A DNA stretch of 64,000 nucleotides from Cytophagaceae bacterium (GCA_027486845.1 JAIXOL010000027.1:162779-226778); one strand, 5' to 3'; counted from the stretch's first letter, positions 29,923 through 38,944 are shown. The notes: generated by a model from the sequence alone, not told the origin. A program made the numbers and translations.

Positions 29923-30384
29923 ATGGAACACAATCCAATAAATAAAATAAAAATAGCCGAAAACCCAGGTTTGATGGAATATGCACACACTTCCGGTGGT
30001 GCGGTTATTCGCCCAGAAGATATGGGAAAAGTAAAGGGAAAGGCTCAATTGGCAATGCGTCAACAAACGCATGAGCAGATAAATAAGATTTATCGTCAAA
30101 TGGAGTTACTTGCACTACAAGCCAAAGAAGTACAAAATAGAGTCGAAGTATCAGAACGCATTTATAATGCTGCGATGGGTTTTGAGCCTATTATCGGTCA
30201 TATTTATTATTTATACGAAAAGAAAGACGGTACAGATATCCTTTCGATGGTCGCTCCAAACGAATGGGGAAGGAAGTTTTCATTCAATCAGTTTTTGGCA
30301 AAAGTATTCCTTTTGGCAGACCACACTTGGAAAGTTGAGTTTTTTGAAGAAAACGACCGAACTGATACGATTGATTTAGATTGA
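29923..30384 (+). CDS. DUF2452 domain-containing protein
   Basis: The 153-residue protein matches the uncharacterised DUF2452 family by its opening (NKIKIAENPGLMEYAHTSGG), the central helix with QINKIYRQMELLALQAKEVQ, and the strand GHIYYLYEKKDGTDILS. It is probably cytosolic. No function is known for the family. It stands alone between its own promoter and a shared terminator. Confidence 0.78.
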   Translation: MEHNPINKIKIAENPGLMEYAHTSGGAVIRPEDMGKVKGKAQLAMRQQTHEQINKIYRQMELLALQAKEVQNRVEVSERIYNAAMGFEPIIGHIYYLYEKKDGTDILSMVAPNEWGRKFSFNQFLAKVFLLADHTWKVEFFEENDRTDTIDLD

Positions 30385-30412
30385 AATAAATCATATATTC
30401 CCACTACAAAAA

Positions 30413-30439
30413 ATGGCGAGCTGAAATTCAGCTCGCCAT
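30413..30439. terminator. Shared terminator of DUF2452 gene and ctc
   Basis: Near-perfect palindrome with arms ATGGCGAGCTG and CAGCTCGCCAT around AAATT, between convergent stop codons at 30384 and 30469. Confidence 0.8.
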
Positions 30440-30468
30440 ATCTATTAGCAATAAGTGTAATCAAATGA

Positions 30469-31029
30469 TTAGTTCCCACGCAATGCACGAGGAATTGAAA
30501 TAAAGGCAACTGGATTACTCGCAGATTCCATTATTGTTACTCCGTCAATTTCTGCAATAGCACTAACTTTTACTGATTTACCTAAATCCAAATCTTTAAT
30601 ATCAACATTGATATAATCAGGAATATTTTTAGCTGGTCCTTGAACACGGATTTTTTGCATTTTCTGAACCAATTTACCCCCTTTCTTTTGACCTTCTGAA
30701 GGGCCATGTAATTTTACTGGCACTGCCACTTTGATAACTTTCTCAGGCGTTATTTCTAAGAAATCAGCGTGAATAATACTATCAGTGGTTGGATGGTACT
30801 GTGAATCTTGTAAAATTCCGGTATAAATTGTTCCTTCAATATTAATTGTAACTTCATAAACATCCGGAGTAAACAACAACGGACGGAATAAATACTGTGG
30901 AACATAAAAAGATACCTGACTACTGCCTCCATATAATACACACGGAACCATTCCTTGACCACGTAACTCTTGCGATGCTGTACGACCGAGATTCGCTCTG
31001 TTATACCCTACAATCTCTGCTTTTTTCAT
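30469..31029 (-). CDS. rplY: 50S ribosomal protein L25/general stress protein Ctc
   Basis: Binds 5S rRNA in the 50S subunit. The ATG at 31029 (MKKAEIVGYNRANLGR) is preferred over the upstream frame start at 31053, since this is the usual N-terminus. The 186-residue protein has the L25 domain (about 1-95, with YTGILQDSQYHPTTDSIIHADF) and the C-terminal TL5/Ctc domain (VKVSAIAEIDGV), the two-domain form typical of Ctc. It lies 87 bp downstream of prs on the same strand, the prs-ctc pairing known from many bacteria. Confidence 0.95.
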   Translation of the reverse strand: MKKAEIVGYNRANLGRTASQELRGQGMVPCVLYGGSSQVSFYVPQYLFRPLLFTPDVYEVTINIEGTIYTGILQDSQYHPTTDSIIHADFLEITPEKVIKVAVPVKLHGPSEGQKKGGKLVQKMQKIRVQGPAKNIPDYINVDIKDLDLGKSVKVSAIAEIDGVTIMESASNPVAFISIPRALRGN

Positions 31030-31116
31030 ATTGCTTTGTCTCCTTCCTCTCAAATCGGAGTTTTTTTAGTGTTTATTATACCTTGAGAGTTCAAGTAAAG
31101 GCATAATTTTTAGGCA

Positions 31117-32067
31117 TTAAAGACCTAAAATTTGTTGGTTATTTATAAACAATGTGCTAATAGACCCATTATCGCGAATTCTCCCGATTGCTTTACCGAA
31201 TAATTCGGCAACCGAAAGGACTTTAATTTTTTCGTTTACTTGACGTAGCGGAATCGAATCTGTCACTACTAATTCTGTCAAGACCGAATTTGATATATTT
31301 TCATTGGCCTTACCTGATAAAACCGGGTGTGTACAAAACGCTCTAACCGATTTTGCACCTTTTGCCAAAATAAGTTCTGCGGCTTTACAAATCGTACCGC
31401 CAGTATCAATCAAATCATCGACTAGAATGACATCCGAACCTTCAACATCACCAATCAACTGCATTGAAGCGATTTCGTTAGCTTTTTTGCGATGTTTATC
31501 ACAAATCACAATATCCGCATCAAAATAAGAAGCAAATTTACGACAACGGGAAACACCACCAACGTCAGGAGATGCAAACTTGATATTCGTCAAGTTTTGA
31601 GCTTTGAGGTAAGGTACAAATACCGAAATACCTTCAAGATGATCAACTGGAATATCAAAAAAACCTTGAATTTGACCAGCGTGCAAATCCATTGTCATTA
31701 CTCTATCAGCACCTGCTGCAGTGAGCATATTTGCAATCAATTTTGCAGCAATACCAACCCTTGGTTTATCTTTTCGGTCTTGTCGAGCATAACCAAAATA
31801 AGGTATAACTGCACAAACGTAGTGAGCGGAAGCTCTTCGAGCTGCATCAATAAGCATTAGTAGCTCCATGATATTATCACTCGGTGGAAAAGTAGATTGA
31901 ACAATGAATACATCACAGCCACGAACGGACTCGTCAAAACTCACTGAAATCTCACTGTCAGCAAAACGGTTGATGCTCACACCTCCCAAATCTTTACCGT
32001 AATAATCTGCAACTCGGCTCGCCAAATATTTGGATGACGTACCTGAAAATATCTTAACTTCTGCCAT
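31117..32067 (-). CDS. prs: Ribose-phosphate pyrophosphokinase
   Basis: Makes PRPP from ribose 5-phosphate and ATP for nucleotide, histidine and NAD synthesis. The ATG at 32067 (MAEVKIFSGTSSKYLA) gives 316 residues, the normal length; the 34 residues upstream in the open frame are not family-like. Motifs present: RFADSEISVSFDESVRG, the catalytic PYFGYARQDRKDKPR loop, the metal site DLHAGQIQGFFD and the PRPP loop VILVDDLIDTGGT. It is followed by ctc in a probable two-gene operon. Confidence 0.97.
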   Translation of the reverse strand: MAEVKIFSGTSSKYLASRVADYYGKDLGGVSINRFADSEISVSFDESVRGCDVFIVQSTFPPSDNIMELLMLIDAARRASAHYVCAVIPYFGYARQDRKDKPRVGIAAKLIANMLTAAGADRVMTMDLHAGQIQGFFDIPVDHLEGISVFVPYLKAQNLTNIKFASPDVGGVSRCRKFASYFDADIVICDKHRKKANEIASMQLIGDVEGSDVILVDDLIDTGGTICKAAELILAKGAKSVRAFCTHPVLSGKANENISNSVLTELVVTDSIPLRQVNEKIKVLSVAELFGKAIGRIRDNGSISTLFINNQQILGL

Positions 32068-32096
32068 GTTATTGGTTATGTCTCGAAAAGAAAGTG

Positions 32097-32104
32097 CAAA
32101 GGTA
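32097..32104 (-). promoter_or_regulatory. Candidate -7 element of prs
   Basis: TACCTTTG on the minus strand, an exact TAnnTTTG match 30 bp before the prs start. No well-spaced -33 TTG is seen. Confidence 0.4.
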
Positions 32105-32134
32105 CGGCTTTTGCTCAAAATTTCACAGATAGGA

Positions 32135-32166
32135 TTGATTATTTTCTGAAATTTTACATAAATTTG
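32135..32166 (+). promoter_or_regulatory. Sigma-A type promoter of the gene at 32188
   Basis: TTG (32135-32137), 21-bp spacer, TAAATTTG (32159-32166), an exact consensus match. It is divergent from prs and lies 21 bp before the TTG start at 32188 or 54 bp before the ATG at 32221. Confidence 0.55.
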
Positions 32167-32220
32167 CAATACTCATGAATTAAACTGTTGAGAGCCATAA
32201 ACAACAAAAGATTTAAATTA

Positions 32221-32586
32221 ATGCAGTTGTCGCTAGTGGACGAAGTCCCGGAGTTAAATAAAATTTTCTTTTTAGATGTTTTTGCTAAATCTTTTTTCGA
32301 TTCCGGCAGAAAACGTATGCGATTGAATACAATTAATGGGCAAAGCGTACCCCAAGATTTGAAAGTGAGTTGCCCTTCAAAATTAGTAGCTCATTATCCA
32401 GAAGGGACAATTTTCAAATTAGATGCCCGCCTGATTCGTCGTGGAAATGGTAGCCATCCTTATTTTGTTGCTGTCAATAGAAGCAACTTACAGAGAGCCA
32501 TTGAATTTTTTGAATTAAATTTAAAAGTACAAAACGGTTTAAATTACGAATTCCAAAAAAAGAAGGAAAAGAAAGATAAGCTTTAA
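32221..32586 (+). CDS. Hypothetical protein, about 121 aa
   Basis: The ATG at 32221 is preferred, though a TTG at 32188 in the same frame would add 11 residues. I do not recognise the family. The sequence is soluble and basic, with a beta-rich centre (LVAHYPEGTIFKLDARLIRR) and a lysine-rich end (EFQKKKEKKDKL), which could suit nucleic-acid binding, but this is only an impression. It has its own clear promoter divergent from prs. Confidence 0.65.
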   Translation: MQLSLVDEVPELNKIFFLDVFAKSFFDSGRKRMRLNTINGQSVPQDLKVSCPSKLVAHYPEGTIFKLDARLIRRGNGSHPYFVAVNRSNLQRAIEFFELNLKVQNGLNYEFQKKKEKKDKL

Positions 32587-32624
32587 AACAAATTCACTTC
32601 TCAGCATCATAAATAAAAAAACGA

Positions 32625-33170
32625 TTGAAATTCAATCAACCAAATAAGCAATTCCTAAAAAACAAATGTCATCAACTTTTAGCTGGGGGCCTTTTTATTA
32701 TATTCTTAATAAATTCGATTGGTTGTTTTATCTATTTTGAAATAAAAAGAAAAAGTATTCGGCACGAAATCAAACATAGTATTCTACATAAACTTCCTGA
32801 TAGCCAACTTGTTAGAATTATCAATGACGACTACAATGATAAAGATGAATTTGAGACAAACGGCATCATGTATGATGTCATGAGAAAAGAAGTTCGTAAC
32901 GGTCAAGTAATTCTTTGGTGTTTTGAAGATAAAAAAGAAACTGAATTGAATCGTTCTATTGAATCGCTAATCAAAAATGATATGGCCAATAGCCCAATCA
33001 AAAAAACACAAAAACTTCTCCTCAATTTTCTTAAAACGCCCCTTAATATTCTCGAAAAGCCTTTATTCATTTTTAAATTAAAAACAAATCCACCTACAAA
33101 ATTCCTTTTTACTTTATCGCTTTCGACAATTTTTCTGTCGGTGACTTCTCCTCCACCCGATTTAATTTAG
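32625..33170 (+). CDS. Membrane-anchored hypothetical protein upstream of TonB receptor
   Basis: The protein has 181 residues, apparently from a TTG start. A single N-terminal membrane segment (LLAGGLFIIFLINSIGCFIYF) is followed by a charged, probably periplasmic part and a hydrophobic C-terminal stretch ending SPPPDLI. From memory, Bacteroidota often encode a poorly conserved small anchored protein of this kind just before a TonB-dependent receptor for a metal or heme. The receptor gene starts 108 bp downstream on the same strand. The function is unknown. Confidence 0.6.
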   Translation: MKFNQPNKQFLKNKCHQLLAGGLFIIFLINSIGCFIYFEIKRKSIRHEIKHSILHKLPDSQLVRIINDDYNDKDEFETNGIMYDVMRKEVRNGQVILWCFEDKKETELNRSIESLIKNDMANSPIKKTQKLLLNFLKTPLNILEKPLFIFKLKTNPPTKFLFTLSLSTIFLSVTSPPPDLI

Positions 33171-33278
33171 CACATAAAACTTTAATGAAGTTCACTTTAA
33201 TTTCTTATTGAAGTGCTTATTATTTCTATTCACAATTTTGTGCAATAGTTTTCTGTGTTAAACTAAAATCAACTGATA

Positions 33279-35447
33279 ATGAAATACTTATATTTATTAA
33301 TGCTTTTACCTTTCGGGGTATTAGCCCAAATCGACTCGACCGAAAAAAACATTTCGCTCAATGAAGTGGTAGTTTCGGGGAGTAAATTTGAAGCCCAACG
33401 AGGCACTCTTCCCAATCAAATAAGTTTGATATCTAAAAATCAAATTGCTTTTCAGAATACGCCCAACACGGGCGATTTATTAATCAATTCAGGCAATGTT
33501 TTCGTACAAAAAAGTCAAGGCGGCGGCGGAAGCCCTGTTTTGAGAGGTTTTGAATCGAGCCGTGTTTTAATTGTAATTGATGGTATCAGAATGAATAATG
33601 CCATTTATCGTGCTGGGCATCTACAAAATGTCCTGCGAATTGACCAAAGCATGCTCGACAGGGCAGAGATTTTATTTGGCCCAAGTTCGGTAATTTATGG
33701 TAGCGATGCACTCGGCGGTGTGATGAGTTTTAAGAGTAGAAATCCGACTTTAGATAAAATTTCAGCATCGACATATACTCGCTATTCTTCGGCATGGAAC
33801 GAAAAAACAGTTCATGCAGATGTAAATTTAGGTTTTAAAAAAATCAGTTCATTGACAAGTATTACCTACTCAGACTTTGGAGATTTAATACAAGGCGATA
33901 AACGCACTGATAAATTTCCTGATTTTGGTAAAAGACTATTTTATGCCGAACGGATTGACGGAAAAGATACGAAAGTGACAAACGCTGATTATAACAGGCA
34001 AGTCGGCAGTGCTTACTCGCAATATGATATTTTGCAAAAATTCATGTATCAGCAGTCTGTTAAAGTTAAGCACCTTGTAAATTTACAATATTCAAATACA
34101 ACTGACGTGCCAAGATATGACCGACTAACCGAGGTTTCTGGAACAAATCCAAGGTTTTCGGAATGGTATTATGGTCCCGAAAAGCGTTTTTTGGCAGCAT
34201 ATCATTTAGACCTTTCAGATGCTAAAATTTATGATAAAGCTATGATTACGGCAGCTTTTCAGGACATTGAAGAAAGTAGAATTTCTCGAAACTTTAATAA
34301 CGTAAACAAAAAAAGTCAAGTTGAAAATGTAAAAGTATTAACATTAAATGCTGATTTTCAGAAAGTTATCAAAACTAACACTGTTCAGTATGGATCAGAG
34401 TTAACATTTAATGATGTAAAGTCAACGGCAACCAATCTTAATATTAGCACCGGCTTATTTAGTCCTTCAAATACACGCTATCCAGATGGGAAAAATACAA
34501 TGCAATCGTTGGCATTTTACTTGACAGACCAACTAAATATTTCGCAGAGGTTTTATATCAATGGTGGCTTGCGTTATAATTCTATTAATTTGAACGCTAA
34601 ATTTATTGACAAAACTTTTTTTCCTTTTCCTTATAACGAGGCTAAGCAAAGTCCTAACGCACTATCGGGAAATTTAGGTATTGTAGCACGACCTACCCAT
34701 AAAACTAAGCTAAGTACTTTGTTTTCTAGTGGTTTTAGAAGTCCAAATATTGACGATATGACTAAAGTTTTTGATTCAAAAGCAGGCACTTTGGTTGTTC
34801 CAAACCCAGAAATAAAGCCCGAGTATACCTATAATTATGAGGCTTCAATTAATCAACAAATCGGTAACGTTCTGACAATTGAGGCAACTTACTTTTATAC
34901 ACAATTCAAAAATGCAATTGTTACTGCCCCTTACACATTAAATGGGCAAGGTTTGATCGATTATTTAGGTGTGAAAAGCAAGGTAGTAGCCAGTCAGAAT
35001 GTGCGTGAAGCTCAAATAAATGGCTGGAATCTAGCAGTTTATGCCAAATTAACACCTTATTTTATTTTTTCAAGTACGTTGAATAATACTAAAGGTATAA
35101 TCAAAGACAATAAAAATTCGCCACTTGACCATATTCCACCGATGTTTGGTCGTACTGCCTTGAAAGTCAATAAAAATAAATTTCAAATCGAAGTATTTAG
35201 TCTATACAATGGGTGGAAAAAAATCGCTAATTATAACCCCGACGGTGAAGATAATCAACAATACGCAACCGCTGAAGGGATGCCTTCGTGGTGGACTTTA
35301 AATTTTAGAAGTTCATTTCAGATGAGTAAAAAAATCCAAATTCAAGCAGCTTGCGAGAACATTCTTGATAAAAACTACCGAAATTTCGCTTCTGGTATCA
35401 GTAATGCGGGGCGTAATTTTATTATTACTTTAAGAGGAAATTTATAA
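33279..35447 (+). CDS. TonB-dependent outer-membrane receptor, heme/hemoglobin-receptor-like
   Basis: The 722-residue protein has a signal peptide (to about residue 16), then directly a TonB-box/plug region (LNEVVVSGSKFEAQR) without a carboxypeptidase-like pre-domain. The plug motifs VLRGFESSRVLIVIDGIRMN, YRAGHLQNVLRID and EILFGPSSVIYGSDALGGV resemble the hemoglobin/heme receptor branch (HmuR-like). The rest is a 22-stranded-barrel-type sequence ending in an aromatic-containing terminal strand. No SusD partner follows, so it is not a glycan SUS pair. Ligand assignment to heme is by plug similarity only. An ECF-like sigma factor gene lies directly downstream after a strong hairpin. Confidence 0.88.
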   Translation: MKYLYLLMLLPFGVLAQIDSTEKNISLNEVVVSGSKFEAQRGTLPNQISLISKNQIAFQNTPNTGDLLINSGNVFVQKSQGGGGSPVLRGFESSRVLIVIDGIRMNNAIYRAGHLQNVLRIDQSMLDRAEILFGPSSVIYGSDALGGVMSFKSRNPTLDKISASTYTRYSSAWNEKTVHADVNLGFKKISSLTSITYSDFGDLIQGDKRTDKFPDFGKRLFYAERIDGKDTKVTNADYNRQVGSAYSQYDILQKFMYQQSVKVKHLVNLQYSNTTDVPRYDRLTEVSGTNPRFSEWYYGPEKRFLAAYHLDLSDAKIYDKAMITAAFQDIEESRISRNFNNVNKKSQVENVKVLTLNADFQKVIKTNTVQYGSELTFNDVKSTATNLNISTGLFSPSNTRYPDGKNTMQSLAFYLTDQLNISQRFYINGGLRYNSINLNAKFIDKTFFPFPYNEAKQSPNALSGNLGIVARPTHKTKLSTLFSSGFRSPNIDDMTKVFDSKAGTLVVPNPEIKPEYTYNYEASINQQIGNVLTIEATYFYTQFKNAIVTAPYTLNGQGLIDYLGVKSKVVASQNVREAQINGWNLAVYAKLTPYFIFSSTLNNTKGIIKDNKNSPLDHIPPMFGRTALKVNKNKFQIEVFSLYNGWKKIANYNPDGEDNQQYATAEGMPSWWTLNFRSSFQMSKKIQIQAACENILDKNYRNFASGISNAGRNFIITLRGNL

Positions 35448-35463
35448 ATTTAACAGCGTTTCA

Positions 35464-35516
35464 ACGGAAAATTTACGTCTTAGATAAAAACATACATCTA
35501 AACGTAAATTTTCCGT
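35464..35516 (+). terminator. Long stem-loop between receptor and sigma-factor genes
   Basis: Perfect 15-bp arms ACGGAAAATTTACGT (35464-35478) and ACGTAAATTTTCCGT (35502-35516), with an inner TTAGAT/ATCTAA stem. It may end or attenuate the receptor transcript. It lacks a T-run on the plus strand, so termination is uncertain. Confidence 0.55.
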
Positions 35517-35586
35517 GATTGCAACAACCTCAGAAATTTACTTAAACACATTAAATCCAAAGCCACTATTGAACTCAAATAAGTTG

Positions 35587-36105
35587 ATGGAAGTAGTAGA
35601 AGGCTGCCTAAAAGGCAAAGAAAGTGCCATGAAAAAATTCTATGAGCATTTTCAAGGCTTTGCTTTGTCGGTATGTTTGAGCTATTGCGAAAACCGTGAC
35701 GATGCTTTAGAGATAATGAATGATGGTTTTTTGAAGGTTTTTAAAAGTCTGCATAAAGTTGAAAATATCGACCGCATAAAACCTTGGCTCAGACGCATTA
35801 TGATTAATGGTGCGATTGACCATTTCAGAAAAAATATCAAAAACCAAACTACGCAACTTTCTGAAAATATTATTGAACCCAATTTTGGCGACGCATCGGT
35901 TTATGCCAAATTATCATCAGAAGATATAATGTTGGCTGTACAAAGTTTGCCTACCAACTATAGATTAGTTTTTAACCTTTATGCAATTGAGGGCTATTCG
36001 CATAAAGAAATCGGCGAAATGCTCAAAATGGCAGAAAGTACATCTCGTGCCAATCTTTCTTTGGCAAATGGATTGCTTCGTGAGAAGCTCCAAAAAATAC
36101 TATAA
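35587..36105 (+). CDS. RNA polymerase sigma-70 family (ECF-type) factor
   Basis: The ATG at 35587 (MEVVEGCLKGKESAMKKFYE) matches the usual ECF N-terminus and gives 172 residues; an in-frame GTG at 35515 sits inside the hairpin arm and is less likely. Region 2 is visible in YCENRDDALEIMNDGFLKVFK and RIKPWLRRIMINGAIDHFR, and region 4 in LPTNYRLVFNLYAIEGYSHKEIGEML. ECF factors direct RNA polymerase to stress or envelope regulons. The two following reading frames, a small membrane protein and a vWA protein, are in the position where anti-sigma partners usually lie. Confidence 0.88.
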   Translation: MEVVEGCLKGKESAMKKFYEHFQGFALSVCLSYCENRDDALEIMNDGFLKVFKSLHKVENIDRIKPWLRRIMINGAIDHFRKNIKNQTTQLSENIIEPNFGDASVYAKLSSEDIMLAVQSLPTNYRLVFNLYAIEGYSHKEIGEMLKMAESTSRANLSLANGLLREKLQKIL

Positions 36106-36108
36106 AAT

Positions 36109-36300
36109 ATGCAAGAAGAACAACAATTTCATCGGTTTGTCAGGGAAAAACTTGAAGGTTTTAGTCCTGAGAAATCACCGGAGGACTGGAAGAAGATGAA
36201 GCGTAAATTGCTCATTAGAAAAACCTTACGTTTCTTTTATCCTACTTTTGGAATGCTTTTGCTTAGTTTAATGTATTTATTAGCGAAACACCCATCGTAG
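36109..36300 (+). CDS. Small single-pass membrane protein, possible N-terminal part of a split anti-sigma-like protein
   Basis: The 63 residues begin 3 bp after the sigma-factor stop. The cytosolic part (EKLEGFSPEKSPEDWKKMKRKL) resembles the short N-terminal region of membrane proteins encoded after Bacteroidota ECF factors. A membrane helix (PTFGMLLLSLMYLLA) follows, then it stops at once. The next frame (36309) is open upstream to 36267 in the -1 phase and would add IVEFF and then the vWA protein. It may be complete, or the amino end of one broken gene. I see no classical slippery heptamer in the overlap. Confidence 0.6.
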   Translation: MQEEQQFHRFVREKLEGFSPEKSPEDWKKMKRKLLIRKTLRFFYPTFGMLLLSLMYLLAKHPS

Positions 36301-36308
36301 AGTTTTTT

Positions 36309-37334
36309 ATGAGTAGTAAACCATTATCTCTAAATCAAACTTCTTCTGAAGCAGAAGAAACATCTATAGCCACGACAAATAATCTCCCGTCTCGTCACGA
36401 ATATATTAAAAGAAATACTGAAGAACCTGTTTCAAAATTGGGTGAATCACCTGTTTTTCCTGAATTATATAACGAAACTCAGGAATATAACGAACAAACC
36501 GAGACAGAAATAAAACTCAATAAAATTACTAATAAAAGATTGATTTTTAATGATAATCTCGCAAATGACTTAGCAGAAAAAGAAATCAGATTCCTTTCAG
36601 CGAGTGCGGTTTCGATGAGCGATAAAATTTCGAGAGTTCGTGAACTTGGAAAAACTTATGAACTTACGTCATACGATGCTCTCGACAGAAATATTGATAA
36701 ATGGAATAACGTAGTAATTGTTTGTGATATTACCTCAACAATGTTTCCATATACAACTCAAGTGTTTGACTGGATGAACGAAAATACCAAAAATACTTCT
36801 ATCAAAGGAATTGTGTTTTTTACCGATTGCGACAGCCTTGGACGACAAACTCGTGGCCGTATTCCTGCTAAAATGTTTACGGTTAGAAAAAAAGATGAAC
36901 TCGTACTTTGGGACACCATGTTTGCGGCTATTAATAATACAGAAAACAATAAAGATAAACCAGAGAATAATATTGAAGCATTACTTTATGCACAAAAGCA
37001 TTTCCCTGATGCAGACGAGTTTGTAATGATTGCCGATAATAGCACACAAGTAAAAGACATGAAGCAATTATCAAAAGTAAAGAAAAAAGTACATATTATT
37101 CTTTGTGGTGAAACCTTCGAAAAGAATTTGGCTTTTCAGACCGATTACGTACAAATCGCCAAGAAAACCAAAGGCACTATTCATACACTCGAAGACGACA
37201 TTGATGATATTACAAAAGTAAAGGAAATGAGTGTTGTGAGGGTTGGAAATATTTACTTTCGCTTCCATAAAGGTAAGTTTTATACAACCAAATTTTTGTC
37301 AAGACCAAACAATACCCATACCCTAGGAAAGTAA
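36309..37334 (+). CDS. vWA-like domain protein, possibly the periplasmic part of a split membrane protein
   Basis: The 341 residues start with a Ser/Thr/Glu-rich linker (about 1-100) and continue into a vWA-like fold. The metal-site-like motif is VVIVCDITSTM, followed by FFTDCDSLG and EFVMIADNST. There is no signal peptide of its own although the linker looks periplasmic. This fits the idea that the membrane anchor is the small frame just upstream. It is the third gene of the sigma-factor unit. A role as a partner of the sigma factor is inferred from position only. Confidence 0.72.
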   Translation: MSSKPLSLNQTSSEAEETSIATTNNLPSRHEYIKRNTEEPVSKLGESPVFPELYNETQEYNEQTETEIKLNKITNKRLIFNDNLANDLAEKEIRFLSASAVSMSDKISRVRELGKTYELTSYDALDRNIDKWNNVVIVCDITSTMFPYTTQVFDWMNENTKNTSIKGIVFFTDCDSLGRQTRGRIPAKMFTVRKKDELVLWDTMFAAINNTENNKDKPENNIEALLYAQKHFPDADEFVMIADNSTQVKDMKQLSKVKKKVHIILCGETFEKNLAFQTDYVQIAKKTKGTIHTLEDDIDDITKVKEMSVVRVGNIYFRFHKGKFYTTKFLSRPNNTHTLGK

Positions 37335-37343
37335 AAAAACACA

Positions 37344-37369
37344 AAATGCGGAAATATAAATTCCCATTT
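37344..37369. terminator. Possible terminator between convergent genes
   Basis: Imperfect stem AAATGCGGAA and TTCCCATTT with one mismatch and a 7-nt loop, between the vWA gene and the convergent subtilase gene. Confidence 0.35.
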
Positions 37370-37393
37370 GGAGCCAGCGGTCAGCCGTTTCGG

Positions 37394-38944
37394 TTAGGGA
37401 GTTTTCCAAATTACCTCTATAACTTGTTCACCATTCATTACTGTTGTTTGCTTTATTAATGAGTTGCGTTTAAGAGAAATGAAATTATTCTTCGCTTTAA
37501 TTGATTCTTGACTAATTACGTGGGTGGAATTCTTTTTGTGAAAAATAACCGTAATATTACTTATTGGAATCGGAATCTCTATTTGCTCTTCGTTTTCTGC
37601 AACTTCAACTATTCGAGATTGAATTTCAGTTAAAGTCTTTTTAGCTGCTAAATTCAAAGCTCTTTTGGCATTTGGAATACCAAAACCGATAAAATTATTG
37701 GCATAAGGATATAAATTACCTGATTTTTCTAGAATTATACGAATTTCTTTGTTGGTCAACGTAGGGAATGCTTGCATAACACAAGCAACAAAACCCGTAA
37801 TCACAGGGGCGGCAAGCGATGTTCCAAAAAGCGAAAAACACGAAACATTAGGTTTCATATAAGTCAAAAATTCCGGGCCGATACTGCTGTATCCCATTTT
37901 CATACCGAGCTCATTAGTTGCTCCGACAGCAATCACACCATCAACATCGGCTGGCGTCGAGATGATTCGCCAAGAGCTATCATCACCTTCATTTCCTGCC
38001 GAAACCACCAAAACCATACCTTTCTCATCGACAGCCATTTTTGCTGCACGAGCAATAACGCTCGTTTTACCATCCATTTGTTCGGGAGTATAACTCTCTT
38101 TCGGGTTAGAAAACCCCTTTGCATAACCTAATGAAGTATTAATTAGCCTTACCCCCAAACTATCCATCCATTCCATTGCCGCCATCCAGTTATCTTCCTC
38201 CCCTCGAAATTCTTTATTTCCGCTGTCAGTTCGAGCTAAATAAAAATTAGCGTTTGTGGCAAGTCCGATTTGAATATTTTCTTTAAAATCCCTTCCAGTA
38301 ATGGCATTTAAAACTTCTGTTCCGTGAAAATCAGAGGCAGATTCTCGCTCGCCGAAATAGTCTATTTTCTTTGGATTTACATAATCTTTTATACCCAAAA
38401 TCTGCTTTCTATCAAATAAATGTTTGAGGGTTTGACTATCATTTGCACCGTAAAATCCTGCATCAATTACACCAACATTAACATCTTTTCCGTTTAGACC
38501 AGCTTCCAAAAAATGCTCAATTCCAATTTGTTTCATCACAAAATCTACACGCAAATCGTCGTCGCTTTTTTTATTATTTTTTGCAAAAATTATTTTAGTA
38601 TCAATCGGAATAATTTCCTTTACAAAACTGAGTTTTTTAACCTCATTTAATTGTGATACCGAAAGATTTGCAGAAATAGCATTCAACCATTTTGATTTTT
38701 TAAGCGACTTAACATCAATACTCTGCAAAATTTCAATATAAATATCTGAAACTGGCAAATCAGAAAATTGGTTGTTTTGCAAGCCCAAAACTCTCCTATT
38801 TTCTATACACTTCTCCGAAATAGCAGGTTTGGCGTGTGTATCTTTTTCAGTAAAAATAATCCAATATTTAGATTGTTGGGCTTTTGCTTGAAAAATAACT
38901 AAAAAAAAGATAAAAAATGAGAAAACTTGTTTGAATCTAAACAT
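37394..38944 (-). CDS. Secreted S8 family serine peptidase (subtilase)
   Basis: The 516-residue protein has a signal peptide ending near FQAKAQ, a propeptide-like region and the subtilisin catalytic domain. The triad is D161 in VGVIDAGFYG, H207 in DFHGTEV and S376 in FGTSLAAPV; the oxyanion asparagine is N318 in SAGNEG. The last 100 residues form a beta-rich tail ending EQVIEVIWKTP, without a clear type IX sorting signal. An extracellular or envelope protease is likely. It is divergent from the aminopeptidase gene. Confidence 0.93.
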   Translation of the reverse strand: MFRFKQVFSFFIFFLVIFQAKAQQSKYWIIFTEKDTHAKPAISEKCIENRRVLGLQNNQFSDLPVSDIYIEILQSIDVKSLKKSKWLNAISANLSVSQLNEVKKLSFVKEIIPIDTKIIFAKNNKKSDDDLRVDFVMKQIGIEHFLEAGLNGKDVNVGVIDAGFYGANDSQTLKHLFDRKQILGIKDYVNPKKIDYFGERESASDFHGTEVLNAITGRDFKENIQIGLATNANFYLARTDSGNKEFRGEEDNWMAAMEWMDSLGVRLINTSLGYAKGFSNPKESYTPEQMDGKTSVIARAAKMAVDEKGMVLVVSAGNEGDDSSWRIISTPADVDGVIAVGATNELGMKMGYSSIGPEFLTYMKPNVSCFSLFGTSLAAPVITGFVACVMQAFPTLTNKEIRIILEKSGNLYPYANNFIGFGIPNAKRALNLAAKKTLTEIQSRIVEVAENEEQIEIPIPISNITVIFHKKNSTHVISQESIKAKNNFISLKRNSLIKQTTVMNGEQVIEVIWKTP

